From Phycisphaerales bacterium (GTDB lineage Bacteria; Planctomycetota; Phycisphaerae; Phycisphaerales; UBA1924), in assembly GCA_020853975.1 (NCBI GenBank), contig JADYXW010000039.1:1-61753 (forward strand): DNA of 61,753 bases, in the 5' to 3' direction. The stretch's first letter is position 1. The number at the start of each line of letters is the position of its first letter. This document shows positions 24,696-33,900 of this stretch, piece by piece. A program made the position numbers and the translations under genes. The notes under the pieces are model-generated. The model searched no databases. It was given only the letters and a program-made list of their open reading frames with translations, and was not told where the DNA came from.

Positions 24696-25244
24696 ATGAC
24701 CCAGCAGCCGAATCCGGACGGCCCCCGCGCCCTGCAGGCCCCCTGGCGCCTGGACTATCTTGAGACGACCGCCAAGGCCGAACGTGCCGCCGGCGCCCCC
24801 AGGCCCGGCTCGGGCTCATTCCTGCTGGACGCCTGGAACGCCCCGCACGACGACCACCTCACCCACGTGGTCTATCGCGACACCCGGGGCCTCATCATGC
24901 TCAACCGCTACCCATACGCCAACGGCCATCTGCTCGTGGCCCTCGGTGAGCCCAGGCCGACGCTGCTGGACTACGAGCCGGCGCAGCGCGCCGCGCTGTG
25001 GGGCCTCGTCGAGACCGCGACGGACCTCATGCAGCGCACGCTCGAACCCCAGGGGATCAACCTCGGCATAAACCAGGGACGGGCCGCGGGCGCGGGTGTG
25101 CCGCAGCACCTGCACGTGCACCTTGTGCCCCGGTGGTCGGGCGACGTGAACTTCATCACGACCGTCGGCGAGGTCCGTGTGATCCCGGGCTCGCTGGACC
25201 GCATGGCGGCGAGGTATCGGGCCGTCGTCGGGGCGCGACCCTGA
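24696..25244 (+). CDS. HIT-family nucleotide hydrolase/transferase
   Basis: 182 residues. The histidine triad QHLHVHLVPRW holds His138, His140 and His142, and the upstream NRYPYANGHLLVALGEP segment is typical of the Ap4A phosphorylase/hydrolase (Fhit/APA1-like) branch. It probably acts on dinucleoside polyphosphates in the cytoplasm, but related HIT enzymes use other nucleotides. It is divergent from the ROK kinase gene, with short spacing, and convergent with the zinc-ribbon gene at 25258. Confidence 0.88.
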   Translation: MTQQPNPDGPRALQAPWRLDYLETTAKAERAAGAPRPGSGSFLLDAWNAPHDDHLTHVVYRDTRGLIMLNRYPYANGHLLVALGEPRPTLLDYEPAQRAALWGLVETATDLMQRTLEPQGINLGINQGRAAGAGVPQHLHVHLVPRWSGDVNFITTVGEVRVIPGSLDRMAARYRAVVGARP

Positions 25245-25257
25245 CCCTCGCCGGCGC

Positions 25258-25890
25258 TCACCCGAACTTGTGCCCGCAGTTGCCGCAGAACTTCGCGGTC
25301 CCCGAGTTGTCCGAGTCGCAGTTGGGGCAGTTGCGCCGTCGCTTCACCTCGGCGCCGCACTCGCCGCAGAACTTGCCCGTGACCTTGGCCCCGCAGGCGC
25401 ACGTCGCTGCGTCCACCGGCTTGCCATCGGCCTGCATCATGTCGATGTTCTTGGCCATGTCTCCCTGGCGGGCCTGGCGCCACATGTGCTCGGCGGTCAC
25501 GGTGTTCTGGGCCGCGACCATCTCCTCTTGCAGGTCCGGCGCGCACTTCTCGCACATGTTCCGCGTGTCGTTCCAGCACGCCGCCGGGCACACCCACTTC
25601 CCGCACCGCCCGCAAAGCTTGAAGTGCTGCTTCATCTCCGCGACCGCGCCCTTCAGGGCCTCGTCCCGCTCCTTGCCCCGCAGCAGGTCCTGGGCGTTGT
25701 CCTTCGCGTTGCCAAACCCGCCCAGAAACGACGACGCCGAGGACAGCAGTGATCCCGCGATCCCGATCTTGCTCGCCTTGAAGGGCGACATCAGCCCCGC
25801 CCCGCACCCATCGCAGTAGAACTCAAACTGGTACCCGGTGTTTGTCGAGCGATCGGAGTAGTTGTTCGTGAACTCGATGAGGCTGCCCAT
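25258..25890 (-). CDS. Zinc-ribbon protein of unknown function
   Basis: 210 residues from ATG 25890, chosen because AAGGAG lies seven bases upstream. Several metal-binding pairs are visible: CDGCG (near residue 25), CGRCGKWVCPAAC with a following CEKC (a LIM/treble-clef style cluster), CACG, CGECG, CPNC and CGNCG near the C-terminus. A Gly/Ser-rich stretch (SLLSSASSFLGGFG) lies between. The N-terminal half looks like a stress-type cytoplasmic protein; the C-terminal ribbons resemble the double zinc-ribbon (DZR) family. Function unknown. Confidence 0.75.
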   Translation of the reverse strand: MGSLIEFTNNYSDRSTNTGYQFEFYCDGCGAGLMSPFKASKIGIAGSLLSSASSFLGGFGNAKDNAQDLLRGKERDEALKGAVAEMKQHFKLCGRCGKWVCPAACWNDTRNMCEKCAPDLQEEMVAAQNTVTAEHMWRQARQGDMAKNIDMMQADGKPVDAATCACGAKVTGKFCGECGAEVKRRRNCPNCDSDNSGTAKFCGNCGHKFG

Positions 25891-25964
25891 GGGTGCTCCT
25901 TGTCGGCCGCGGTGCATTGTCAGCCATCCGGGTCTTCATCGCAAGCCCCCTCGGAGGGAAAACC

Positions 25965-25970
25965 TACCCT
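25965..25970 (+). promoter_or_regulatory. Predicted -10 box of leaderless class IV aminotransferase transcript
   Basis: TACCCT, six bases before GTG 25977, with no ribosome site. It decides the start of the gene. Confidence 0.5.
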
Positions 25971-25976
25971 CTCCCC

Positions 25977-26864
25977 GTGATCGTCCACCTCAACGGCTCG
26001 CTGGTCCCCATTGCGCAGGCCTCCATCTCCCCGCTCGACCGCGGGTTCCTCCTGGGCGATGGCCTTTACGAAGGCCTCCGCGCCTTCGGCGGCAAGGTGG
26101 TCGCCATCGGCCGGCACGCGAAGCGTCTCCGCGCCGGTCTCTCGCTCGCCGGCATCCCCTGGGATGTCGCCGACCTCGGCCCCATCTGCCACTCCCTCAT
26201 CGAGGTCAACCGCGCCCCAGACTGTTTTATCTATCTCCAGGTCACCCGGGGCGTGCCGGCGCCCGGGCAGCCCCCGCGCGCCCGCGTGCCGGGGGGCAAC
26301 GTCACGCCCACGGTCTTCGCCTACGCCGCCCCGGCACCGCCGCTCTCGTCGTACCCCCCCGTCCCCGCCAAGTCCGCGCGCACCGTCGTGGATCAGCGCT
26401 GGCTGCTGGGTCATGTGAAGTCCATCTCTCTCATGGGTGGAGTCATCGCGGCGATCGACGCGCACGGCGCGGGCGCCGACGACGCCATCCTGATCCGCAG
26501 CCTCCCCGAAGGCGATTTCGCGGCCGAGGGCACCTCCGCGAACCTGATCGCCGTCTTTGAGACGCCTTTCGGACCGCAGATTGTGACCCCGCCCCTGGGA
26601 CACTGCCCCATCCTCGCGGGCGTCACCCGCGACCTGCTGCTAGAGGCCTGCGTCGGCACGCCCCTTCGCATCCTCGAACGCCCGATCCCCGCGGAGACGC
26701 TCTCCCGGGCGCGCGAGCTCATGCTCTGCGGCACGCTGACGATGGTGACCTCCATCACCTCCCTCAACGGCACGCCCGTCGGTGCCGGAGCACCCGGCCC
26801 TACAGCGGCCGCGCTCCTGAAAGCCCTGTGCGACCGAATCCGGGCCGAACAGAACGCCCGGTGA
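25977..26864 (+). CDS. Class IV PLP-dependent aminotransferase
   Basis: 295 residues from GTG 25977, the usual length for this family; the in-frame start at 25893 would overlap the divergent gene's leader. Features are DRGFLLGDGLYEGLRAFGG at the N-terminus, VKSISLMGGVIAA with the PLP Lys, EGTSANLIAVF and the C-terminal LMLCGTLTMVTSI segment. The family covers branched-chain aminotransferase, D-amino-acid aminotransferase and aminodeoxychorismate lyase; the specific activity is not readable here. Confidence 0.85.
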   Translation: MIVHLNGSLVPIAQASISPLDRGFLLGDGLYEGLRAFGGKVVAIGRHAKRLRAGLSLAGIPWDVADLGPICHSLIEVNRAPDCFIYLQVTRGVPAPGQPPRARVPGGNVTPTVFAYAAPAPPLSSYPPVPAKSARTVVDQRWLLGHVKSISLMGGVIAAIDAHGAGADDAILIRSLPEGDFAAEGTSANLIAVFETPFGPQIVTPPLGHCPILAGVTRDLLLEACVGTPLRILERPIPAETLSRARELMLCGTLTMVTSITSLNGTPVGAGAPGPTAAALLKALCDRIRAEQNAR

Positions 26865-27033
26865 CACCCCGTTCCTAACGGGGCCCAAAAGGGACTCGGG
26901 GCCAGCTCCCTCACAATTTTGAAGTCAAAGTGCGGACTTTGGTGGCCGTTTGCGCCGTCTGTGGCACCTTTCCGGACGGCGGCGCGCACGAGTTGCGCCG
27001 CCATGGGCTGGGATGTGTTTGGAGAGGTGAGCT

Positions 27034-27855
27034 GTGAAGATGTCTCTCGCAATCGTGGCCGCTGCGGGCGTCGCATGGGCGATGCCCGCCATGGCGACCA
27101 TCTACACCCTCGAGGATGGAAACTCCCGGGCGGTGGTGAACGACGCCGGCACCTTGGGGGGCATGACCTCGTGGGTGGTGGACGGCGTGGAGAACCTGGC
27201 CCTGCAGGGCTTCTGGTTCCGCACCAACGCCATGAGCAGCGAGCGGAACATTGGCACGCTGCCGCTGGTCGGATTTGTGCACACCGACACCAACGGCATC
27301 AGCGACCCCCGCGCGGACACGCTCCGCCTTCGCTACGACGGCGGGGGCTACTTCATCGAGACGCGCTGGTCGCTCCGGGGCGGCACCTCGGGCAGCTTCA
27401 CCTCCGACATCGCCGAGACCATCTCCATCATCAACACGTCCAACCAGCCCTTGGTCATCTCCTTCTTCCAGTACTCCGACTTTGACCTGGGCGGGACCGT
27501 CACCGACCAGTCGATCTCCATCGGCGGCCCGGGCAGCCAGGTCGTCAGCCAGTCCGACTTCGGGTTCATCGCCAACGAGACTGTCGTGACCCCCGGCCCA
27601 ACTGCCTACGAGGTCGGCTTCGTCCCCGGGCTGCTCAACCGCCTGAACGACGGCGCCGTCGACAACCTGGCCAATGCGGGCGGACCGATCGGCCCCGGCG
27701 ACCTCTCCTGGGCCTACCAGTGGGACTTCGTCATCCCGGCCGGCCAGTCCCGGATCATCAGCAAGGACAAGCAGATCGTCCCCGCCCCGGGCGCCTTCGC
27801 GCTGCTCGGACTGGGCGGCGCGGTCCTCCTCTCTGCCCGCGGCAAGCGTCGCTGA
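27034..27855 (+). CDS. Secreted PEP-CTERM-like protein
   Basis: 273 residues. Signal peptide ending near AMAT. The body is beta-rich with no recognised domain. The C-terminus is a sorting-type tail: PAPGAFALLGLGGAVLLSAR followed by GKRR, i.e. a short PxPG motif, a single membrane helix and basic residues, the variant PEP-CTERM form common in planctomycetes. It should be processed by an exosortase-type system not seen here. Start is GTG 27034 or ATG 27040; the GGAGAGGTGA site fits both. Confidence 0.75.
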   Translation: MKMSLAIVAAAGVAWAMPAMATIYTLEDGNSRAVVNDAGTLGGMTSWVVDGVENLALQGFWFRTNAMSSERNIGTLPLVGFVHTDTNGISDPRADTLRLRYDGGGYFIETRWSLRGGTSGSFTSDIAETISIINTSNQPLVISFFQYSDFDLGGTVTDQSISIGGPGSQVVSQSDFGFIANETVVTPGPTAYEVGFVPGLLNRLNDGAVDNLANAGGPIGPGDLSWAYQWDFVIPAGQSRIISKDKQIVPAPGAFALLGLGGAVLLSARGKRR

Positions 27856-27923
27856 TCTGCACCTTTCCGCTCTCTCCGCCGGCCCAGGGCTCGCCCTGGG
27901 CCGGTGTGCTTTCTGGACCGCCT

Positions 27924-27929
27924 TACACT
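27924..27929 (+). promoter_or_regulatory. Predicted -10 box of leaderless pdxA transcript
   Basis: TACACT, five bases before GTG 27935, with no ribosome site. It supports GTG 27935 as the start. Confidence 0.5.
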
Positions 27930-27934
27930 CGGGC

Positions 27935-28924
27935 GTGATTCCCACCATCGCCATCAGCATGGGCGACCCCGGCGGCATCGGCCCCGAAGTGCTGGTGAAG
28001 GCCTTGAGCGACGCCGCCCTGCGCAGCCGGGCACGCTGGGTCGTGCAGGGCCTGGAGGGCCCTCTCGCCCTCGCCGCCGAGACCGCGGGGGTGGCACCGT
28101 TTTGGGTGCAGCAGGCTCCGGAGAACGCCGGCCCTGGCATGGTGCTGGTCGATCACGAGCCCGACGTCGGCCCCGGCCCGTGGCCCGCGAGCGACAACGC
28201 CCGCGCAGGTGCCGCGTCCCTGCGCTTTCTGGAGGCCGCCATCGCCCACGCGCAGCGAGCGGGCCCCGACCGCGCACGGGCCATCGTCACCGGGCCCATC
28301 AGCAAAGCCTCGTGGGCTCTCGCGGGCGAAGGGCGATTTCACGGCCACACGGAGCTGCTCGCGCACCGCTTCGGCGACGCGTCCCACGCGATGATGTTTG
28401 CCAGCCCGGTGCTCAACGTCATCCTCGTCACGGCCCACGCGCCTCTGGCGAACGTCACGGGCCTGCTCACCACGCCGCACATCGCCCGCACCATCCGGCT
28501 CGGGCACGAGGCCATGCGCACGCTCATGGGATCTGCCCCACGCATCGCGGTCTGCGGCGTCAACCCGCACGCTGGTGAGGCCGGCCTCCTGGGTGATGAA
28601 GACGCCCGCGTGATCTCGCCCGCGATCGAGCGCGCAAGGCACGATGGCCTGGACGTGTCCGGCCCCTTCCCGGCGGACACTCTCTTCCTTCGCGCGCTCG
28701 CCGGCCCTGCGCGCCGGTTTGACCTCGTCGTCGCGATGTACCACGACCAGGGGCTGATCCCGCTGAAGCTGCTGGCGCGGGACACCGCGGTGAACATGAC
28801 CGTGGGCCTCCCCGTGCCCCGCACGAGCCCTGACCACGGCACCGCGTTCGACATCGCGGGTCGGAACCAGGCGGACCCTGGCTCGATGCGGGCGGCGTGC
28901 GAGATGGCGCTGAGGCTGGCGTAG
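27935..28924 (+). CDS. pdxA: 4-hydroxythreonine-4-phosphate dehydrogenase
   Basis: An enzyme of pyridoxal 5'-phosphate synthesis by the DXP-dependent route. 329 residues from GTG 27935, which gives the exact family N-terminus TIAISMGDPGGIGPE. Metal ligands are the His in FHGHTELLA and those in MYHDQGLIPLKLL; the end motif RTSPDHGTAFDIAG is present. The in-frame start at 27674 would overlap the previous gene. Convergent with the RRM gene. Confidence 0.95.
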   Translation: MIPTIAISMGDPGGIGPEVLVKALSDAALRSRARWVVQGLEGPLALAAETAGVAPFWVQQAPENAGPGMVLVDHEPDVGPGPWPASDNARAGAASLRFLEAAIAHAQRAGPDRARAIVTGPISKASWALAGEGRFHGHTELLAHRFGDASHAMMFASPVLNVILVTAHAPLANVTGLLTTPHIARTIRLGHEAMRTLMGSAPRIAVCGVNPHAGEAGLLGDEDARVISPAIERARHDGLDVSGPFPADTLFLRALAGPARRFDLVVAMYHDQGLIPLKLLARDTAVNMTVGLPVPRTSPDHGTAFDIAGRNQADPGSMRAACEMALRLA

Positions 28925-28926
28925 GC

Positions 28927-28964
28927 CAAAAAGCAAAGCGCCGCCGCAGGTCGCGACGGCGCTT
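28927..28964 (-). terminator. Rho-independent terminator of the RRM gene
   Basis: On the minus strand AAGCGCCG and CGGCGCTT form a perfect 8-bp stem with a 13-base loop, followed by TGCTTTTT. It lies between convergent genes and may also stop pdxA transcription. Confidence 0.7.
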
Positions 28965-28987
28965 CGAGTGAACTTCAGGGGGTTGGC

Positions 28988-29356
28988 TTACCAGCCGCCG
29001 CGGCCACCGCCGCCGCCGCCACCGCCACCGCCGTAGCGCTTGCCACCACCGCCGCCGCCGCCGAACCCGCCGCGGCCGCCGCCACCGCCACCGAACCCGC
29101 CACGAGAGCCGCCCTCGCGGGGCTTGGCCTCGTTGACGGTGAGGTCGCGGCCGTCGACGTTGGTGCCGTTGAGGGCCGCCATGGCCGCGTTGGCCTGGGC
29201 GGCATCGGGCATCTCAACGAAGCCGAAGCCACGGGGACGGCCGGTCTCGCGGTCCATGACGAGGGCCGCGGAGGTGACCGTGCCGTGGGCCTCGAAGAGG
29301 GCCTGCAGCTGGGGCTCGGTGGTGCTGAACGAGAGGTTTCCGACGTACAACTTCAT
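28988..29356 (-). CDS. Glycine-rich RNA-binding protein (single RRM)
   Basis: 122 residues. The RRM has RNP2 LYVGNLSF (residues 3-10) and RNP1 RGFGFVEM (about residues 42-49). The last 40 residues are Gly/Arg-rich repeats ([18 protein letters not shown]) ending RGGW. The layout matches cold-shock-type bacterial and cyanobacterial Rbp proteins, which bind RNA as chaperones. The simple repeats make length changes likely. A weak ribosome site (TTGGAA) precedes the ATG. Confidence 0.92.
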   Translation of the reverse strand: MKLYVGNLSFSTTEPQLQALFEAHGTVTSAALVMDRETGRPRGFGFVEMPDAAQANAAMAALNGTNVDGRDLTVNEAKPREGGSRGGFGGGGGGRGGFGGGGGGGKRYGGGGGGGGGGRGGW

Positions 29357-29547
29357 GATCCGATTCCAAGGCCCAAATGTGTGAAACCGCTGCTCAAGCC
29401 TGGGCGAGACGAAGCGTCGGTGATCCTCGTGCTCGCAAGCGAACCGGTCGAATCAGGAGAAGGATAGGCCCCCCGCGGACTCCGGCACACCCCCCGGCCG
29501 ACTATCCGATCAAACTCCAAACTTTTCGTGCTATTCCGCGGTTTCGG

Positions 29548-29553
29548 TACGCT
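29548..29553 (+). promoter_or_regulatory. Predicted -10 box of leaderless Tat-aminotransferase transcript
   Basis: TACGCT, six bases before ATG 29560, with no ribosome site. It supports this start, where the Tat motif begins. Confidence 0.5.
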
Positions 29554-29559
29554 AAGTCA

Positions 29560-30858
29560 ATGCTCCACCGACGCACGTTTCTCGCCTCCGCCGCCGCCGC
29601 CGCCGCGTGCTCTCCCGCGCTGCTCGCCAGGGGCCGCACGCTGGACGCCGTGCGGGAGCGTGCCGCAGACGCCCGCGACCCGGCGAGCCTCGCCTCCGAC
29701 GAGGAGTTCTGGCTCCCGGTTCAGCAGGCGTTCATGCAGGACCGGTCGATCATCAACCTGAACAACGGCGGGACCAGCCCTTGCCCGACGCACGTGCACG
29801 AGGCGCTCAAGCTGAGGCTCGACGAGGCAAACAGACTCCCCCCGCCCTACGCCCTCTGGCAGCTCCAGCACCCGCAGTACGAGGTGGTCCGCCGGCGCCT
29901 GGCCCAGCACTGGGGGGTGGACCCCGAGGAGCTCGCGCTGACCCGCAACAGCAGCGAGAGCCTCATGATCTGCCAGCTCGGCATCGACCTCAAGCCGGGC
30001 GACGAGATCGTCACCAGCACCCAGGACTATCCGCGGATGCTGGCGGCGTTCAGGCAGCGCGAGGCCCGCGAGGGCGTGAAGCTGGTCCAGGTGAAGCTCC
30101 CCGTCCCCTGCGAGGACGACGCGGAGTGCGTCCGCCGCTTCGAAGAAGCCATCACCCCCCGGACGCGCCTCGTCCTGGTCTCGCACGTCATCAACCTCAC
30201 GGGGCAGATCCTCCCCGTGAAGCAGATCGTCGCGATGGCCCGCACAAAGAACGGCGGGGTCCCCGTGATCGTTGATGGCGCCCATGCCCTCGCGCAGTTC
30301 CGTTTCTCCATCGCGGGCCTCGGGTGCGATTACTACGGCGTGTCGCTTCACAAGTGGCTGCACGCCCCGGTCGGCACCGGCCTGCTCTATGTCAGGCGCG
30401 ACAGGATCGCACCCCTCTGGCCCCTCACGCCCGCGCCGCCCGGCCGCGAATCCGACATCCGCAAGTTCGAGGAGATCGGCACGCACCCCGAGGCGAACAT
30501 CCTGTGTGTCGCGGAGGCGCTGACCTTCCACCAGCTCATCGGCGATGACCGCAAGGAAGCCCGGCTCCGGTTCCTGCGTGAGCGCTGGACCACGCGCCTC
30601 GCCGCCACCGGTCGCGCCGTCTTCAACACGCCCGCGTCACCCACACACGCGTGCGCCATCGGCAATGTGCGGCTCGAGGGCTTGGACACCGCCAAACTCC
30701 AGGGCTGGCTGTGGGAGAAGCACCGCATCCTCACCGTCGCCATTCTCCACGAGGAATGCACCGGCCTGCGCATCTCGCCCAGCGTCTACACCACTCTTGA
30801 GGAACTCGACCGGTTCGGCGACGCCATCGAGCACGCGCTGGCACACGGCATCGGATGA
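29560..30858 (+). CDS. Tat-exported class V aminotransferase-like PLP enzyme
   Basis: 432 residues. The N-terminus LHRRTFLASAAAAAACS is a twin-arginine signal (Arg4-Arg5) with a possible lipobox-like Cys. The mature part is class V aminotransferase/isopenicillin N epimerase-like: NLNNGGTSPCPTHV, then TRNSSESL, VIVDGAHALAQ with the Asp, and YGVSLHKWLHAPVGTG with the PLP Lys. Close relatives in this lineage also carry Tat signals. Export of a folded PLP enzyme is suggested, with substrate unknown. The longer in-frame start at 29377 is rejected. Confidence 0.85.
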   Translation: MLHRRTFLASAAAAAACSPALLARGRTLDAVRERAADARDPASLASDEEFWLPVQQAFMQDRSIINLNNGGTSPCPTHVHEALKLRLDEANRLPPPYALWQLQHPQYEVVRRRLAQHWGVDPEELALTRNSSESLMICQLGIDLKPGDEIVTSTQDYPRMLAAFRQREAREGVKLVQVKLPVPCEDDAECVRRFEEAITPRTRLVLVSHVINLTGQILPVKQIVAMARTKNGGVPVIVDGAHALAQFRFSIAGLGCDYYGVSLHKWLHAPVGTGLLYVRRDRIAPLWPLTPAPPGRESDIRKFEEIGTHPEANILCVAEALTFHQLIGDDRKEARLRFLRERWTTRLAATGRAVFNTPASPTHACAIGNVRLEGLDTAKLQGWLWEKHRILTVAILHEECTGLRISPSVYTTLEELDRFGDAIEHALAHGIG

Positions 30859-30951
30859 AAGTCTGCCAGCCCGCGGAACCCGGCGCACGCGGGGTGGGTC
30901 CATACAGTCTGTGGCCCCGGGGGTGATTCCGGGGCCCCACGGAGGGTGCGC

Positions 30952-33900
30952 ATGCCGGACAACACGGGTGATTTCTGGGGCAAGGGTTCTGGCCAGCCCC
31001 CCGAGGAGTCGGGGCTGCGCGAGAAGAAGAGCGACGCGGGCACCGGCTTCTACGCCAAGGCGGGCGGCGAAGAACCCGCGAAGCCCACGGGAGGCTTCTG
31101 GAGCAAGGCGGAGGACCGCCGCCAGCAGGACCAGAAGGAACGCGACGAACTCCTGAAGGACCCGCACCGGCCCGCCCGCAAGAAGCGCCGCGTCGTGCGG
31201 AACCTGGTCCTCGGGCTGGCGTGTGTCGCGCTCCTGCTCGCGGTCGTGGGCGGCGCGCTCGGCCCCACCATCGCGGGGGCCATCGCCCCAGGGTACATCC
31301 GTGGCATGTCCGGCACCACGATCGCCGGCAAGCTCGACGTCGAGGACATGGACCTCTCCTGGGCCGGCCCGCAGAGCGCCTCGGGCTTCTCACTGAGAGG
31401 CGCCGACGGCACGCTCATCGCCAAGGGATCCGTCACCACCGACGCCACCCTCTGGTCGCTCATCACAGGCCCCAAGGACCTTGGCGAGGTCACGCTCTCA
31501 GGGGCCACGCTGGCCCTGGTGCGCAACGCAGACGGTTCTCTGAACGTGCAGGCCGCGACCACAGCGCCCGACGCGGGCAAGCCTGCCCCGGGCGCTGCGC
31601 CCGCGACCAAGGGCGTGGGTGAGAAGACCAAGCCCGCGCTGCCCCCGGGCCTCAAGGCAAGGCTCATCGTCAAGAACCTCGACGCGACCTTCACCGACAA
31701 GTCCGCCTCGGACGCGGCCACCGTGACGCTCGACGACGCCGACCTCACCGCCGAGATCGAGGTCGGGCACAAGGCCAAGGTGCGACTGGAGAGCATGACG
31801 TTCGTGGGCACCACGCGCCCGGACAGCGGCGCAGGCCGGCTCGCGATCAACGCCTCAGTCGACCGCTGGTCCACGCCCGAGGGCTCGCTCACGCTCGACA
31901 AGGCCAGGGGCGAGGCCGATGTCACGCTCGCCTCCTTCCCCGTGCACGTCCTGGACACGCTCATCGGGCCCGTCGGCCGCGCAGCGGACGGCTCCGCGCT
32001 CTCTCTCCGTCGCTCCCTCGGCCCGGCGCTGGACCTTTCGCTCACCGCCTCTGGCGATGGCAAGGCCGCCAACCTCACGTTTGCCTTCTCGCTCGACGGC
32101 GCCCGGGCAAGGGGCGAGGCGGCGGTCGCCGAAGGCGTGCTCTCGCTCACCAAGCCCATGGAACTCTCGGCCAAGGGCAGCACCATCCGCGCCCTTCTTC
32201 CGCAGACGGAGCCCTACTTCGCGGCCGACGCGACCCCATCTCTGGACGCCATCCCCGACGCGACCGTCGTCGTAGAGCGACTCCGCATGCCCTACGACGC
32301 CGCGGGGCCCGATCTTCGAAAGCTCGACGCCTCAGTGAACGTCAGCGTCGCTCCGGCCTCGGGCCGGGTGGTCATCGAGCAGGGAAAGCCCGCCTCGGCG
32401 TTTGCGACCACGCCCCTCACAGTCTCGCTCGACACCACGTCGCTCGGCACCAGCGTGCGCGTTCAGGCGGGCACGAGCGCCACGCTCGGGGGCAACCCCG
32501 CGGGCGATATCCGCGTCGACGCCACGCTCGGGGGCCTCATCGACGCGTCGGGTAAGCCCGTCTCCATGCCCGCGTCGATCGAGGGCTCCGCCGCCGTCAG
32601 CGGCGTTGCGACCGCCATCCTCCAGCCCCTGGTGGCCGGGCTCGGGCTCGACCTGTACAACGACGTCGGGCCGACGCTGGACCTCTCCGTGCGCGCCTCC
32701 ACCGCCACGACAGAGGCCCAGGGCGATCGGCCCATCGCCATCGACGCGACCATCCGCAGCGCGGGCATGAACGCGGATGCGGCGCTCGAAGTCAGCCAAT
32801 CCGTCATCCGATCCCGCGATCCCGGCATCAGGGCAGATGTGCCCGGCGCCGGAACCATCGCGGCCCGCTTCATCAAGCCGGGCACGGGATGGAGCCTCGC
32901 CCCATCGCAAGGCGGCGGGCGTGCCGTGCTCCACGTCCAGCGACTCTCCGTCCCCCGCGGCGCCTCGGGCTTGGAGCTTGACCGCGCCGAGTTCAAGGGC
33001 ACGCTCGATGTCACCGGCCTCGCACTCATGGCCATCGACGCCAACGGCAGCACCCGCGCGGGTGTCACCGGCCCGATCTCGGTCGCCTCCACCCGCATCG
33101 TCGCGGGCCTCGCCCAGACAGCCGCCAAGCTCGACCTTGCCGGCAGCGCGACCTACGACGGCGCTCCGTTCACCATCGCGGCCCGCTTCGACGTCCCCGC
33201 CCTGCTCCGTTCCACCACCACGGGCGGCGTCCGCGTCATCGAGGTCGCCCCGCCCCTCTCGCTCCGGCCCACCGGTACCCTCGTGCTGAAGGACGTGCCC
33301 GCGGCGATCGCCCGCGCCGTCGTCCCCCGGGGCGAGGGCCCGCTGGACACGCCCGCGCTGGTCGCTCAGTCGCTTGGCGGGCCCACCACCGTCGAGATTG
33401 CCACCAAGCCCGCGCCCGACAACGCGGTCGACCTCACCCTTGCTGTCCGCTCCGCAAAGGTCGCCGCCGACATCGGAGGCGTGGTTGATCCAACCGCCGT
33501 GAAGCTGCGCCAGACGGTCGCCGGCGTCGAGATCACCCCTGCTCTGCTCGACACGCTCCTGGCGGCGTACGCGCCCTCCATGGCGCAGGGAGGCGGAGAA
33601 TCGCTCTCGCTCGTCGGCCCCGCCCGCGTTCGCGCGACGCTGGAGCCCATCACCATCCCGCTGGACCCCGACAGCAAGCCGGCGCTGGACCGCATCGGCA
33701 TCGCCAATCTCGCCGTGACACTTGCAGAAAAGACCCAGGTCGACGGGCTGAGCGTGGCACAGGGGGGTGGCGGCCGTCGCCCGCTGGGCCGTGTGGGCGT
33801 GGAGGGTCTCTCCCTCCGGGCCTCTGTCCCCGTGGGCGCGATCACGGCCCCGGCACTCGTGGGCCAGCGAGCGGTTCGCGTCGACGTGACCGCCGGCGTC

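Noticed and set aside
28988..29110. CRISPR or tandem-repeat array in the GGN-rich stretch
   Set aside because: The repeats are codons for the Gly-rich tail of the RRM protein; they have no spacers.
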